Of a stretch of 64,000 nucleotides of DNA, positions 16,337-25,631 are shown piece by piece; the stretch's first letter is position 1; the number at the start of each line of letters is the position of its first letter. This DNA comes from Rhodobacter sp. Lineage in GTDB: Bacteria > Pseudomonadota > Alphaproteobacteria > Rhodobacterales > Rhodobacteraceae. The stretch is from contig JADCEF010000014.1 in assembly GCA_020250445.1 (NCBI GenBank), positions 1-64,000 on the forward strand. The letters run 5' to 3'. Below the pieces are notes generated by a model that saw only the letters and a list, made by a program, of their open reading frames with translations, searched no databases and was not told where the DNA came from. The position numbers and the translations under genes were made by a program.

Positions 16337-17150
16337 GGTTCACGATCTGGCGTCGGGAAAAACCCGGCTGGTTCTGGCCACCGACCGCCTGATCGAGGCA
16401 CCGAACTGGCACCCCGACGGCTGGCTTCTGGTGAACGGCGACGGGCGGCTGTACCGCGTGCCGCTGGCGTCGCCTGACCTGCAACTGCTGGACACCGGCA
16501 CGGTGCGCCGCTGCAACAATGACCACGGGTTTTCGCCGGACGGCACGCAGATCATTCTGTCGTCGCACAGCGGCCGGGGGTCAGAGATTTTCGTGATGCC
16601 GGTGTCGGGCGGCACACCCGTTCCTGTGACCCATGCCGCGCCAAGCTGGTGGCACGGCTGGTCGCCCGATGGTGCGCGCATCGTCTATGCGGCGGCGCGC
16701 GGCGGGCCTCGCGTGGATATCTGGTCCTGCCCGACAGGGGGCGGCGAAGAACGGCGGCTGACCTTTGGCGAAGGCCACAGCGACGGGCCCGACTATTCGG
16801 CAGACGGGGCCTTCATCTATTACAACTGCGACCGCAGCGGCCATGCGCAGATCTGGCGGATGCGGCCCGACGGAACCGGCCATGAACAGGTCTTCGCGGA
16901 CAGTTTCGTCAACTGGTTTCCCCATCCCTCGCCCGACGGGCGTCATGTCTTGTATCTGGCCTATCCGGCAGGAACCGAAGGGCATCCGCGCGACCGGCAG
17001 GTTGCGCTGGTGCTGATGGACCCCGATGGCGGGAACCGGCGCACCGTTGCCGCGTTCAATGGCGGACAAGGCAGCATCAACGTGCCATGCTGGGCACCTG
17101 ACGGCACGGCCTTTGCCTTCATGCGCTACGCCGCGCCGGAAACAGCCTGA
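16320..17150 (+). CDS. TolB-like PD40 beta-propeller protein
   Basis: The 276-residue protein consists of WD40-like PD40 repeats: PNWHPDGWLLV, HGFSPDGTQIILSS, HGWSPDGARIVYAA, PDYSADGAFIYYN, PHPSPDGRHVLYL and PCWAPDGTAFAFM mark six blades. There is no signal peptide, so it should be cytoplasmic, unlike TolB. The start ATG 16320 has GGCGGAGG upstream and lies within the last codons of cutC. It is probably co-transcribed with the ROK kinase and cutC. Its ligand is unknown. Confidence 0.85.
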   Translation: MRSFLEVHDLASGKTRLVLATDRLIEAPNWHPDGWLLVNGDGRLYRVPLASPDLQLLDTGTVRRCNNDHGFSPDGTQIILSSHSGRGSEIFVMPVSGGTPVPVTHAAPSWWHGWSPDGARIVYAAARGGPRVDIWSCPTGGGEERRLTFGEGHSDGPDYSADGAFIYYNCDRSGHAQIWRMRPDGTGHEQVFADSFVNWFPHPSPDGRHVLYLAYPAGTEGHPRDRQVALVLMDPDGGNRRTVAAFNGGQGSINVPCWAPDGTAFAFMRYAAPETA

Positions 17151-17202
17151 CGGCGGCCCGGTGCCGGGCATAAGACCGAACCTGAAACCAAGGGATTGAA
17201 CC

Positions 17203-17595
17203 ATGCCGATCACATCAAAAGACCTTGTCGATGCTGCGAATGCCGTCGTGCCGCGCATCGATACTGCGGCGGCGCAGGAAAAGATCGCCCAAGGGGCGCT
17301 GCTGCTGGACATCCGCGATTTGACGGAACTGGAAAAGACAGGGCGTGCCGAAGGTTCGCACCACATCCCGCGCGGCATGCTGGAATTCCGCGCCGATCCG
17401 GCATCGCCCTATCATGACCCCCAGATGCGCCCCGACCGTGTGGTGGTTCTGCATTGCGCCAGCGGCGGGCGCGCCGCGCTGGCCGGAAAGCTCTTGAAAG
17501 ATATGGGCTATGCCGAGGTCTACAATCTTGGCGGCTTCAGGGATTGGAAAGAGGCGGGCGGCCCGGTGCAGGAGCCGGTCGATCCGGGCATGTGA
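17203..17595 (+). CDS. rhodanese-domain sulfurtransferase
   Basis: A single rhodanese domain of 130 residues: LLLDIRDLTELEKTGRAEG, HIPRGMLEFR and the active-site loop LHCASGGRAALA with the sulfur-carrying Cys85, then VYNLGGFRDW. It is soluble, with no signal peptide. The ATG has AAGGGA upstream. It would move sulfane sulfur between acceptors; the natural donor and acceptor are unknown. The gene stands between the beta-propeller gene and clpB and is followed immediately by a GC-rich hairpin (17596-17615) that may end transcription. Confidence 0.9.
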   Translation: MPITSKDLVDAANAVVPRIDTAAAQEKIAQGALLLDIRDLTELEKTGRAEGSHHIPRGMLEFRADPASPYHDPQMRPDRVVVLHCASGGRAALAGKLLKDMGYAEVYNLGGFRDWKEAGGPVQEPVDPGM

Positions 17596-17741
17596 CCGGA
17601 CCGGCCCCGGTCCGGCCGGGGCCGGGGCCGGCGCCTTGCCCGATGCGATGCCCCCGCGCAGTCCGCAAGCTGTCGCGCGGGCCAGGGGCCGCAGCCTGAC
17701 GTGCAGCCCTGCAAAAAGGCACGGGTGCCGGATGACAGATC

Positions 17742-17770
17742 CTTGCAACGGCCTGCCCCGCCTCCCACAT
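17742..17770 (+). promoter_or_regulatory. candidate sigma-32 (heat-shock) promoter of clpB
   Basis: CTTGCA (17742-17747), a 16-base spacer and CCCACAT (17764-17770) match the RpoH pattern CTTGAA/CCCATnT well and lie about 72 bases before the clpB start. clpB is a classic RpoH target. Inferred by eye. Confidence 0.45.
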
Positions 17771-17842
17771 CCGCACTGAGGCCGGGTGGGACGTGCCTTG
17801 AAGGGCGTCCTTGGGTCCGGTGCTGAAAAAGGGAGAATGCCG

Positions 17843-20455
17843 ATGAACCTGGAAAAGTTCACGGAACGGTCGCGCGGCTTTCTGCAGGCCGCACAGACCA
17901 TTGCGATGCGGGAAAGCCACCAGCGGCTTGCGCCCGAACATCTGCTGAAAGCGCTGATGGATGATGACCAGGGGCTGTCCAGCAATCTGATCCGCCGCGC
18001 AGGCGGCGAACCCGCCCGCGTGACAGAGGCGCTTGATCTTGCAATCGGCAAACTGCCGAAAGTATCGGGCGATGCCCAGCCTTTCATGGACCCCGCCCTT
18101 GCCCGCGTGCTGGACGAGGCCGAAAAGGTTGCGACCAAGGCAGGGGACAGTTTTGTTCCCGTAGAGCGGATTCTGATGGCGCTGTGCATGGTGCCCGGCA
18201 AGGCCAAGGATGCGCTGGATGCCGGTGCGGTGACGGCGGCAAAGCTGAACACGGCGATCAACGACATCCGCAAGGGCCGCACGGCCGACAGCGCCAGTGC
18301 CGAACAGGGCTATGACGCGCTGAAGAAATACGCGCGCGACCTGACCGAGGCCGCCGAACAGGGCAAGATCGACCCGATCATCGGCCGGGATGAGGAAATC
18401 CGGCGCGCGATGCAGGTGCTGTCGCGGCGCACCAAGAACAACCCGGTGCTGATCGGCGAACCCGGCGTGGGCAAGACGGCGATTGCCGAAGGTCTTGCGC
18501 TGCGCATCGTCAATGGCGACGTGCCCGAAAGCCTGCGCAACAAGAAGCTGATGGCGCTGGACATGGGCGCGCTGATCGCCGGGGCGAAGTATCGCGGTGA
18601 ATTCGAAGAACGGCTGAAAGCGGTGCTGTCCGAAGTGACGGCCGCATCGGGCGAGATCATCCTTTTCATCGATGAAATGCACACGCTGGTGGGGGCCGGA
18701 AAATCCGATGGCGCAATGGATGCCGCCAACCTGATCAAGCCTGCCCTGGCGCGGGGCGAGTTGCATTGCATCGGTGCAACGACGCTGGATGAATACCGCA
18801 AGTACGTGGAAAAGGATGCTGCCCTTGCCCGCCGGTTCCAGCCGGTGATGGTGGACGAACCGACCGTCGAGGACACCATTTCGATCCTGCGCGGCATCAA
18901 GGAAAAGTACGAGCTGCACCACGGCGTGCGAATTTCCGACTCGGCGCTGGTGGCGGCGGCAACGCTGTCGCACCGCTACATCACCGACCGTTTCCTGCCC
19001 GACAAGGCCATCGACCTGATGGACGAAGCCGCCTCGCGGCTGCGGATGGAGGTGGATTCAAAGCCCGAAGAGCTTGACGCGCTGGACCGTCAGATCCTGC
19101 AGGGCCAGATCGAGGCCGAGGCGCTGAAGAAAGAGGATGACGCGGCGTCAAAGGACCGGCTGGAAAAGCTGACCCGCGAGTTGTCCGACCTGACCCAGAA
19201 ATCGGCCGAAATGACCGCCAAATGGCAGGACGAGCGCGACAAGCTGGAAGCGGCCCGCGACATCAAGGAACAGCTTGACCGCGCAAGGGCAGAGCTGGAC
19301 CAGGCCAAGCGCGAGGGCAACCTCGGGCGGGCGGGGGAGCTGTCTTATGGCATCATCCCCGGCCTTGAAAAGCGGCTGACCGAGGCCGAGGCGAAAGAGG
19401 GGGATCTTCTGGTGTCCGAGGCCGTCTGGCCCGAACAGATCGCCGAGGTTGTGGAACGCTGGACCGGCATTCCCACCAGCCGCATGCTGGAAGGCGAGCG
19501 CGAGAAGCTGCTGCGCATGGAAGAGGAACTGGGCAAGCGCGTGATCGGGCAGCGCCAGGCCCTGACAGCTGTGGCCAATGCGGTGCGGCGCGCCCGGGCG
19601 GGGCTGAACGACGAAAACCGCCCCCTGGGCAGTTTCCTGTTTCTGGGGCCGACCGGCGTGGGCAAGACCGAACTGACCAAGGCCGTCGCCGAATACCTGT
19701 TCGACGATGATCAGGCGATGGTGCGCATTGACATGAGCGAGTTCATGGAAAAGCACGCCGTTGCCCGGCTGATCGGTGCCCCCCCCGGCTATGTCGGCTA
19801 TGATGAGGGCGGGGTGCTGACCGAGGCGGTGCGGCGGCGGCCCTATCAGGTGATCCTGTTCGACGAGGTGGAAAAGGCCCATCCGGATGTGTTCAACGTG
19901 CTGCTGCAGGTTCTGGACGACGGCCGGCTGACCGACGGGCAGGGGCGCACGGTGGACTTCAAGCAGACGCTGATCGTGCTGACCAGCAACCTTGGGGCCT
20001 ATGCGCTCAGCCAGCTTCCCGACGGGGCCGACCCCGGTCCGGCGCGGCGCGAAGTGATGGACGCGGTGCGCGCCCATTTCAAGCCCGAGTTCCTGAACCG
20101 TCTGGATGACCAGATCATCTTCGACAGGCTGGGCCGGGACGACATGGTGGGCATCGTGGCAATCCAGTTGCGGCAGCTGGAAAAGCGGCTGGCGGGGCGG
20201 AAGATCACGCTGGACATCGATCCTGCGGCAAAGGCCTGGCTGGCCGAGGAAGGCTATGACCCGGTCTATGGCGCGCGCCCGCTGAAGCGGGTGATGCAGC
20301 GGTCGCTGCAGGACCCGCTGGCGGAAATGATCCTGTCGGGCGATGTGCTGGACGGGGCGACGGTCAGGATCGGTGCTGGGGTGGACGGGCTGATCATCGG
20401 CGACCGGGTTGCCGCCACGCGCCGCGAACGGCCGCAGGATGCGGTGGTGCACTGA
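17843..20455 (+). CDS. clpB: ATP-dependent disaggregase ClpB
   Basis: The 870-residue Hsp100 protein has all ClpB parts in order: N-terminal repeat domain ([17 protein letters not shown]), first AAA module with Walker A GEPGVGKT (about residue 208), the long coiled-coil middle domain (about 410-530) and the second AAA module with Walker A GPTGVGKT (about 602). The C-terminus ends without the IGF/IGL ClpP-binding loop features of ClpA/ClpX. It rescues aggregated proteins with DnaK in the cytoplasm. ATG 17843 has GGGAG seven bases upstream. A heat-shock-type promoter precedes it and a strong terminator follows. Confidence 0.97.
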   Translation: MNLEKFTERSRGFLQAAQTIAMRESHQRLAPEHLLKALMDDDQGLSSNLIRRAGGEPARVTEALDLAIGKLPKVSGDAQPFMDPALARVLDEAEKVATKAGDSFVPVERILMALCMVPGKAKDALDAGAVTAAKLNTAINDIRKGRTADSASAEQGYDALKKYARDLTEAAEQGKIDPIIGRDEEIRRAMQVLSRRTKNNPVLIGEPGVGKTAIAEGLALRIVNGDVPESLRNKKLMALDMGALIAGAKYRGEFEERLKAVLSEVTAASGEIILFIDEMHTLVGAGKSDGAMDAANLIKPALARGELHCIGATTLDEYRKYVEKDAALARRFQPVMVDEPTVEDTISILRGIKEKYELHHGVRISDSALVAAATLSHRYITDRFLPDKAIDLMDEAASRLRMEVDSKPEELDALDRQILQGQIEAEALKKEDDAASKDRLEKLTRELSDLTQKSAEMTAKWQDERDKLEAARDIKEQLDRARAELDQAKREGNLGRAGELSYGIIPGLEKRLTEAEAKEGDLLVSEAVWPEQIAEVVERWTGIPTSRMLEGEREKLLRMEEELGKRVIGQRQALTAVANAVRRARAGLNDENRPLGSFLFLGPTGVGKTELTKAVAEYLFDDDQAMVRIDMSEFMEKHAVARLIGAPPGYVGYDEGGVLTEAVRRRPYQVILFDEVEKAHPDVFNVLLQVLDDGRLTDGQGRTVDFKQTLIVLTSNLGAYALSQLPDGADPGPARREVMDAVRAHFKPEFLNRLDDQIIFDRLGRDDMVGIVAIQLRQLEKRLAGRKITLDIDPAAKAWLAEEGYDPVYGARPLKRVMQRSLQDPLAEMILSGDVLDGATVRIGAGVDGLIIGDRVAATRRERPQDAVVH

Positions 20456-20477
20456 GCCTGCCCGACCGAAACCGACA

Positions 20478-20512
20478 GGGCCGCCCGCTGCGCGACAGGG
20501 GGCGGCCCTTTT
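20478..20512 (+). terminator. rho-independent terminator of clpB
   Basis: Perfect 9-bp stem GGGCCGCCC / GGGCGGCCC followed by TTTT, starting 23 bases after the clpB stop. Confidence 0.85.
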
Positions 20513-20558
20513 GCTTTCAATGGGTTGCAGAGGGGCGTGAACAGGGTGCCAAGATAGA

Positions 20559-20664
20559 GTGCCGGCCGCATGGGCCGCCTGACCGGAAAGCGGGAACCTC
20601 TTGCGCCTGCCCGCGCCTTGCGCATCCTGGCAGGGGCCATCACCCCTGCCACAGCGCCACGCTG
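20559..20664. repeat. dispersed intergenic repeat, copy A
   Basis: About 106 bases align with 41409-41511 in the same orientation at roughly 85-90 % identity by eye; the core GCCTGACCGGAAAGCGGGAA is identical. Both copies are intergenic, and each is followed about 150 bases later by a hairpin built on GAAACGC/GCGTTTC (here near 20788-20804). The rest of the 20513-20912 gap is hairpin-rich and has no gene. Confidence 0.7.
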
Positions 20665-20912
20665 CCCCGTGGCGAGCCGGGGGCCACACCCCGGCCGGTA
20701 TCCGCCCCGCCCTCGCCGGGTCGGGCGATGTCCTGCGTTGCACTTGTGGGAACGCCTCATGCAACGAAGGTCCCGCGCCGGGCGGGGAAACGCGCTGCGT
20801 TTCGGGGTCCGCCCGGCATGTCAAGCCGCCTTTGCAGCGGATCAAGATGGTTTACCCGTCCGGCAATCGGGGGTGCTTTTTCGGCACCCTGACGGCCCGA
20901 CCGTGATCCGGA

Positions 20913-21815
20913 TCAGCTTCCGGTCGTCTCTGCCGCGGGACGGTTGGCCTCCGTCGGGTCCGGCGGGGGCAGCTTTGCCGCGCGTTCGGCAATATGGCCT
21001 TGCGCCTCTTCAACGCTCATCCCGTCGGGCACCTTCACGATGCGGCCGAACTCATCGTCGATCCAGGCCCCTTCCAGGGCAAGCGATTCATCCGCTGTGC
21101 GCACATGCACGCGCGCGCCGATATCCGCATTTTCGTACAGGTGCAGCGCATCCTGGTTGAACAGGCGGATGCAGCCGGCGGAGGTCGCCCGGCCGATCGA
21201 TGCAGGATCAATCGTGCCGTGAATGCGGAAGCGGGTGTCACTCCCGCCGCGATACAGATACAGCGCCCGCGCCCCCAGCGGGTTGTCAAGGCCGCCCGGC
21301 AGGCCGGCGGCATATTGGGCGTAGGTTTCGGGCTGGGTGCGGATCATGTTGGCCGTCGGCTGCCAGGACGGCCATTCCTGTTTGCGCCCCACGACCCCGG
21401 ACCCGCGAAACGACAGCCCCTCGCGCCCGACGGCAATGGCATAGCGGGTGGCCATGCCGCCCTCGTGCACATGGTAAAGCCGCCGGGCATAGGTATCGAC
21501 CACGATCGAGCCGGGTTCATCCGGCCCCAGATAAGGCACTTCGGTGCGGATGTTGGTAGAGATCAGGTACTGCGGCGGCACCGGCGGAATGAAGAAATCG
21601 CCATCCTGAATGCCGGGGTACATCGGATGTTCGCGCTGGACCGTGTCGTCAGACGGAGACGGGCCGCAGGCCGCCAGCAGGGCAAGGATCAAAAGCGGGG
21701 CAAGGCGTCTGACAGACAGAATCACGGGCGTCACAATCTTTTCGCTGACGGCAGACAGCGCAGAACGGCCATGCAACCCGCCAAAGGTCAAGTGTTTCCT
21801 TGGCGGCAAAGGCAA
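20913..21815 (-). CDS. L,D-transpeptidase (YkuD domain) lipoprotein
   Basis: The protein has a hydrophobic signal ending in the lipobox LAAC, then a YkuD domain with the catalytic motif HGT...SAGCIRLFNQD (His and Cys about 24 residues apart). Such enzymes form 3-3 cross-links in peptidoglycan or attach proteins to it in the periplasm. The frame opens at 21815; GTG 21734 would place the signal peptide nearer the N-terminus (MTPVILSVRRLAPLL-like) and is plausible, giving about 273 residues. The C-terminal 40 residues are proline/glutamate-rich. It lies downstream of the phytase-like gene but is separated from it by a terminator. Confidence 0.85.
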   Translation of the reverse strand: MPLPPRKHLTFGGLHGRSALSAVSEKIVTPVILSVRRLAPLLILALLAACGPSPSDDTVQREHPMYPGIQDGDFFIPPVPPQYLISTNIRTEVPYLGPDEPGSIVVDTYARRLYHVHEGGMATRYAIAVGREGLSFRGSGVVGRKQEWPSWQPTANMIRTQPETYAQYAAGLPGGLDNPLGARALYLYRGGSDTRFRIHGTIDPASIGRATSAGCIRLFNQDALHLYENADIGARVHVRTADESLALEGAWIDDEFGRIVKVPDGMSVEEAQGHIAERAAKLPPPDPTEANRPAAETTGS

Positions 21816-21841
21816 AAGACCCCGGGCTGCTACGCCCGGGG
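21814..21841 (-). terminator. rho-independent terminator of the phytase-like gene
   Basis: On the minus strand the perfect 8-bp stem CCCCGGGC / GCCCGGGG with a 6-base loop is followed by TCTTTT, 25 bases after the stop of the phytase-like gene. Confidence 0.8.
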
Positions 21842-21866
21842 CCCCGTTTCGCTGCTAAGGCCAGCC

Positions 21867-24038
21867 TTATTGGACGGCACCAAGCGACCAGAACAGCGTC
21901 TCGCCCGAACTGTCATCAACACCGTCATTGTCAGTCACGACAAATCCGGTCCCCGCAGCATCAATCGCAAAGCCTTCGATCTTGTCCATCGCATAGCCTT
22001 TCAGAACGGCCAGGTCCGGCAGCAGGTCGCGGACCAGCTCTTTCGTGACGACAGGCAGCGGTCCGCCCAAAGATGCTGGCTGCATCTGGGCTGTGGGCAC
22101 ACGATACAGCTTCTTCACCAATGCGGTTTCCGAAACCTGATTGTCACGCTCCACAATATAGATCCAGTCGCCTTTCAGGGTGATTTCCGAAAGGCCGATC
22201 CAGGCGTCACCCCCTGCTGTGTCAAGCGGGTAGTGAACAGCACCCCAGGTTTCGGCTTCGGTATCATAGGCCAGAAGTTTGACCATGCCCTTCGGATCAT
22301 CCTTCCATTCACGCTGCACTGCCATCCAAAGCGTCTTGCCCGCAACTGTGATCCCTTCAAAGCCAAAGCGGGTTTCGTTCGCCAGCAATTCCGGCGGCAG
22401 GGCGATTTCCCTGTCGATGGCACCTTCGGCATCGACATGGTAGATCGCATGGGGCACCAGGCGGTCACTGCGCCCTTCGGATGCCAGCCAGAAGCCGCCT
22501 TCGCCATCTGCAACAATGCCTTCCAGGTCCAGCTTTTGTGCCGCATCGCCTCCGCGCGTCACCGGCAGGGCAGAGGTGATCCGGGCAGGGGTCTGCGAGG
22601 CGTCGATGGTGTAGATCGTGGGAGCAGCCGCATAAACGCTGTCGGAAACGGCATAAAGCCTGCCGGGTTCGGCAGGGTCGGCGGCAAGGCCGGACAGCGC
22701 GCCCCAGCCAATCAGGTCTTCTGTTCCGGCCGAAGTGATCATCGGATAGGCCGCAGGGGCATCCTGCCGCTGAAAGATCATCACATGGGCACGGGCCAGG
22801 CCATCTTCCACGAGGTCAACCTCATTGGCCGAAACCAGCAGCCCGCGCGACGGAATGGGAACCATCCCTTCGGGTGAAATGCCCGAGGGCAGCAGTTGTT
22901 TCAGCACCGGTGCCGCCGGATCGGTCAGATCATAAACCCCGATGACCGACCCGCGTTCGGATGCGACAAAGGCCATGGGCGTGCCACCAAACACGGCGAA
23001 TTCCACCGATTCCAGCTCGGTCCCCTTGGACCGTGACCGGTGTTCCGGATAATGCCCGATTTCGGCAATGGCCCGTTCCAGGCCGGCACCCGAGTCATGG
23101 ACCACCGTTCCATCCTTGCGGAAGATGGTCCAGCTGCGCGACCCACCTTCGTAATCGCCTTCGTTCGCCACCGCGAAAAGATCGTTGTCCAGCCAGACGA
23201 GTCCATCCGGTTCGCGCAGAACACCGGTCTTTGCCCCGTCGAAGCGCAGCCGACCGTCACGCTTTACATCAATTCCGTCCAGATCAACCGCCCCGGCGGA
23301 AAAATGACTTGCGATGGTTCCATCGGCACCAATCACCACGATGTGGTTGTTTTCCTGCAAGGTTACGGCAATCTCGCCCGCGTCATTGACCGAAACGAAT
23401 TCCGGTTCCGGGTCTTCCGGGGCCACTTCGGCCAGACCTGTCACCTCGATCCGCTGAAGGCCCGCACAGTTCACTGCGCCGTCAACCAGCGGCAGCTTTA
23501 CCACAAACCCGGCGGGAAGCTGCGGGATTGCGCCATCGTTCACCTCTTCATCCCGCTCATTCTCAATCGCAACGGCCAGGAAAGACCCGTCCTTGGCCAT
23601 GGCCACGGAATCCGGCTGCCCGCCAAGGTCGCAGTCCGCGACAATCGCCCTTGTCGCCAGATCAACCGTCACAACTTTGCCCGACGGGTTGGCCTTGCTT
23701 TCACTGGTCACGACAGCGGCAAAAGCCTTGCCGCCCAGAATCTTTGCTGTTGTTGGTTCTCCGCCCACATCGATGTTGCCAAGCGGTTTTGGTGCCGCAG
23801 GGTCGGTGATGTCGATCAGCCCGACCACACCCAGCGGGCTGTCAGTATAGATCAGGGTGTTGCCGTCTTCCGATGCCGCAATAATCTCGGCACTGGAAGG
23901 GCGCGCAGTGTCTTCGCCCGCCACCATGTTCAGCGGGGTCGCGAAAGAAGCGATGCGGTTGAAACTCTGCTGGGCAAAAGCGGGCAGTGCCGCGCAGATC
24001 GCCAGCGCCGAGGCTAATCCGGCATGTTTGAGACGCAT
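21867..24038 (-). CDS. secreted esterase-like/phytase-like beta-propeller protein
   Basis: The 723-residue protein has a Sec signal peptide (MRLKHAGLASALAICAALPA, likely cut after AFA). The N-terminal half is a choice-of-anchor-I-like/seven-blade propeller (VVGLIDITDPAAPKPLG, VVTVDLATRAIV, LREPDGLVWLDNDLFAVANE). The C-terminal half is the phytase-like domain (ALSGLAADPAEPGRLYAVSD, LDLEGIVADGEGGFWLASEG, FGFEGITVAGKTLWMAVQ, DKIEGFAIDAAGTGFVVTDNDG). Phytase-like proteins act on phosphate esters in the periplasm or outside the cell, but substrates of this type are mostly unknown. ATG 24038 has GAGGA eight bases upstream. A Pho-box-like array lies 50-90 bases before the start, and a terminator follows. 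Confidence 0.85.
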   Translation of the reverse strand: MRLKHAGLASALAICAALPAFAQQSFNRIASFATPLNMVAGEDTARPSSAEIIAASEDGNTLIYTDSPLGVVGLIDITDPAAPKPLGNIDVGGEPTTAKILGGKAFAAVVTSESKANPSGKVVTVDLATRAIVADCDLGGQPDSVAMAKDGSFLAVAIENERDEEVNDGAIPQLPAGFVVKLPLVDGAVNCAGLQRIEVTGLAEVAPEDPEPEFVSVNDAGEIAVTLQENNHIVVIGADGTIASHFSAGAVDLDGIDVKRDGRLRFDGAKTGVLREPDGLVWLDNDLFAVANEGDYEGGSRSWTIFRKDGTVVHDSGAGLERAIAEIGHYPEHRSRSKGTELESVEFAVFGGTPMAFVASERGSVIGVYDLTDPAAPVLKQLLPSGISPEGMVPIPSRGLLVSANEVDLVEDGLARAHVMIFQRQDAPAAYPMITSAGTEDLIGWGALSGLAADPAEPGRLYAVSDSVYAAAPTIYTIDASQTPARITSALPVTRGGDAAQKLDLEGIVADGEGGFWLASEGRSDRLVPHAIYHVDAEGAIDREIALPPELLANETRFGFEGITVAGKTLWMAVQREWKDDPKGMVKLLAYDTEAETWGAVHYPLDTAGGDAWIGLSEITLKGDWIYIVERDNQVSETALVKKLYRVPTAQMQPASLGGPLPVVTKELVRDLLPDLAVLKGYAMDKIEGFAIDAAGTGFVVTDNDGVDDSSGETLFWSLGAVQ

Positions 24039-24088
24039 GAAACCATTCCTCGTTCGGGTGCAAGTCCAATCGAGGAATGGCAATGCCG

Positions 24089-24128
24089 AGTGACCGCTGC
24101 GTAATGGTTGTGCGACGGTTTTGTAACG
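24089..24128 (-). promoter_or_regulatory. Pho-box-like array of heptamers at 11-base spacing
   Basis: Reading the minus strand from 24128, heptamers CGTTACA, CGTCGCA, CATTACG and GGTCACT are separated by exactly four bases each. PhoB sites are heptamers near CTGTCAT repeated every 11 bases, so the period fits and the sequence is a degenerate match. A phosphate-starvation response would suit a phytase-like gene. Confidence 0.35.
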
Positions 24129-24140
24129 CAAGTCCGGCTG

Positions 24141-25352
24141 TCAGCCGACCACGTTGAACCCCGGGCCATAGGGATAGCCGGTCAGGTTTTCGTTGCCGTC
24201 TTCGGTCACGAGGAAGATGTCATGCTCGCGGTAGCCACCCGCACCCGGCTGGCCTTCGGGGATGGTCAGCATCGGCTCCATCGAAATCACCATGCCCGGT
24301 TCCAGCACCGTGTCGATATCCTCGCGCAGTTCCAGCCCGGCTTCGCGGCCATAGTAGTGGCTCAGGATGCCGAAGGAATGGCCATAGCCGAAGGTGCGGT
24401 ACTGCAACATTTGCCGTTCCGCCAGGAATTCGTTGATCTGCGCGGTGATCCAGGCACAGCTCTTGCCGGGTTTCAGCAGCGTCATTCCGTATTCATGCGC
24501 GGCGACATTCGCTTCCCAGATCTTCCGGCTGGCGGGGTCCACCTCTTCCACGAACATCGTCCGTTCAAGCGCGGTATAATAGCCGCTGATCATCGGGAAA
24601 CAGTTCAGCGACAGGATATCGCCGCGCTGCAGGACGCGGCCGGTGACCGGGTTGTGCGCGCCGTCGGTGTTCAGCCCGGACTGGAACCAGACCCAGGTGT
24701 CGCGGTATTCGGCATCGGGAAAGCGCCTGGCGATCTCGGTTTCCATCGCATCGCGCCCGGCCATGGCCACGTCGATCTCGCGCACACCGGCACGCACGGC
24801 GTCCCTGATCGCGTAGCCGCCCGCATCGGCCACCTGGCAGCCCTGCCGGATCAGCGCCACTTCGGCCGCACTCTTGACCATGCGCTGCCGCATCGTCGCG
24901 GGGGCAATGTCGACGCCGCGCCTGGGCTGCAGAAAGGCGTTCAGCTTTTCCGATTGCAGCAGCGTCAGATGATCCGCCTCACAGCCCACGACCTTGCCTG
25001 TGCCGATGATCCCGGTCACCACGCGCCAGAAATTGTCGCGCTTCCAGTCGGTATAGGTGATGTTGTCGCCGTGGCTGCGCCGCCAGGGCTGGCCCGCGTC
25101 AATCCCTGCGCTGACCGTCACGCATTCGGTCTTTGTCACCACGCAGGCATAGGGCCGACCGAACGAGCAATAGAGAAAGCCCGAGTAATAGGCGACATTG
25201 TGCATCGAGGTCAGCACAACCGCGTCCAGCTCATGCATTTCCATGATGTCGCGCAGGCCCGCCAGACGGGCCTCATATTCGTCCGCGCCAAAGGGCAGCA
25301 CGGCCTTGGTGCCGTTGTGAAAGCGGTATTGTTCGGGGCGTTCCAGCGTCAT
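24141..25352 (-). CDS. creatinase (creatine amidinohydrolase), M24 fold
   Basis: The 403-residue product has exactly the length of Pseudomonas creatinase. It shows the pita-bread fold landmarks: an N-terminal domain with HNVAYYSGFLYCSFGRPYA, and a C-terminal catalytic domain with GLNTDGAHNPVTGR (His233, equivalent to the catalytic His232), LSLNCFPMISGYYTALERTM, GYGHSFGILSHYYGREAGLE and VISMEPMLTIPEGQPGAGGY. It should hydrolyse creatine to sarcosine and urea in the cytoplasm; a related guanidino substrate is possible. ATG 25352 with AGG seven bases upstream is preferred to 25364. No sarcosine oxidase or transporter is adjacent, which is unusual for creatine catabolism. Confidence 0.85.
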   Translation of the reverse strand: MTLERPEQYRFHNGTKAVLPFGADEYEARLAGLRDIMEMHELDAVVLTSMHNVAYYSGFLYCSFGRPYACVVTKTECVTVSAGIDAGQPWRRSHGDNITYTDWKRDNFWRVVTGIIGTGKVVGCEADHLTLLQSEKLNAFLQPRRGVDIAPATMRQRMVKSAAEVALIRQGCQVADAGGYAIRDAVRAGVREIDVAMAGRDAMETEIARRFPDAEYRDTWVWFQSGLNTDGAHNPVTGRVLQRGDILSLNCFPMISGYYTALERTMFVEEVDPASRKIWEANVAAHEYGMTLLKPGKSCAWITAQINEFLAERQMLQYRTFGYGHSFGILSHYYGREAGLELREDIDTVLEPGMVISMEPMLTIPEGQPGAGGYREHDIFLVTEDGNENLTGYPYGPGFNVVG

Positions 25353-25631
25353 CTCAGACCTCATCCGAAGGGGTCGGCACGCGGCGGAACCCCGAAAGGT
25401 CCCGGCGTACAGGACGACAGGCGGATCATTCCGCCAAGCAGCGGGCTGGATGGCCCTGTGGCGACGCCATCGCCACGGCTCGGGCGCGACCATGCCGCGC
25501 GAGGCGCGGCTTTGCAAGGGGCGCCAACCAACCGCCCCCTGGCGCAGGCTGCGGAAACTGTTATCGGCGCGGCACTTGCACCACGCCGCAGCGCCCCCAT
25601 CTTGGCCACAGCAACAAGGATGGAGAAGCCG

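Noticed and set aside
17596-17615. GC-rich hairpin directly after the rhodanese gene as a rho-independent terminator
   Set aside because: The stem is good, but no U-run follows and GC-rich palindromes are frequent here, so I do not list it as a terminator.
19148-20845. A 565-codon leftward frame opposite clpB
   Set aside because: Histidine/arginine/glycine-rich composition typical of the antisense of a high-GC gene; clpB on the other strand is complete and strongly conserved.
20994-22877. A 627-codon rightward frame opposite the L,D-transpeptidase and phytase-like genes
   Set aside because: Shadow of two well-supported genes on the other strand; no domain recognisable.
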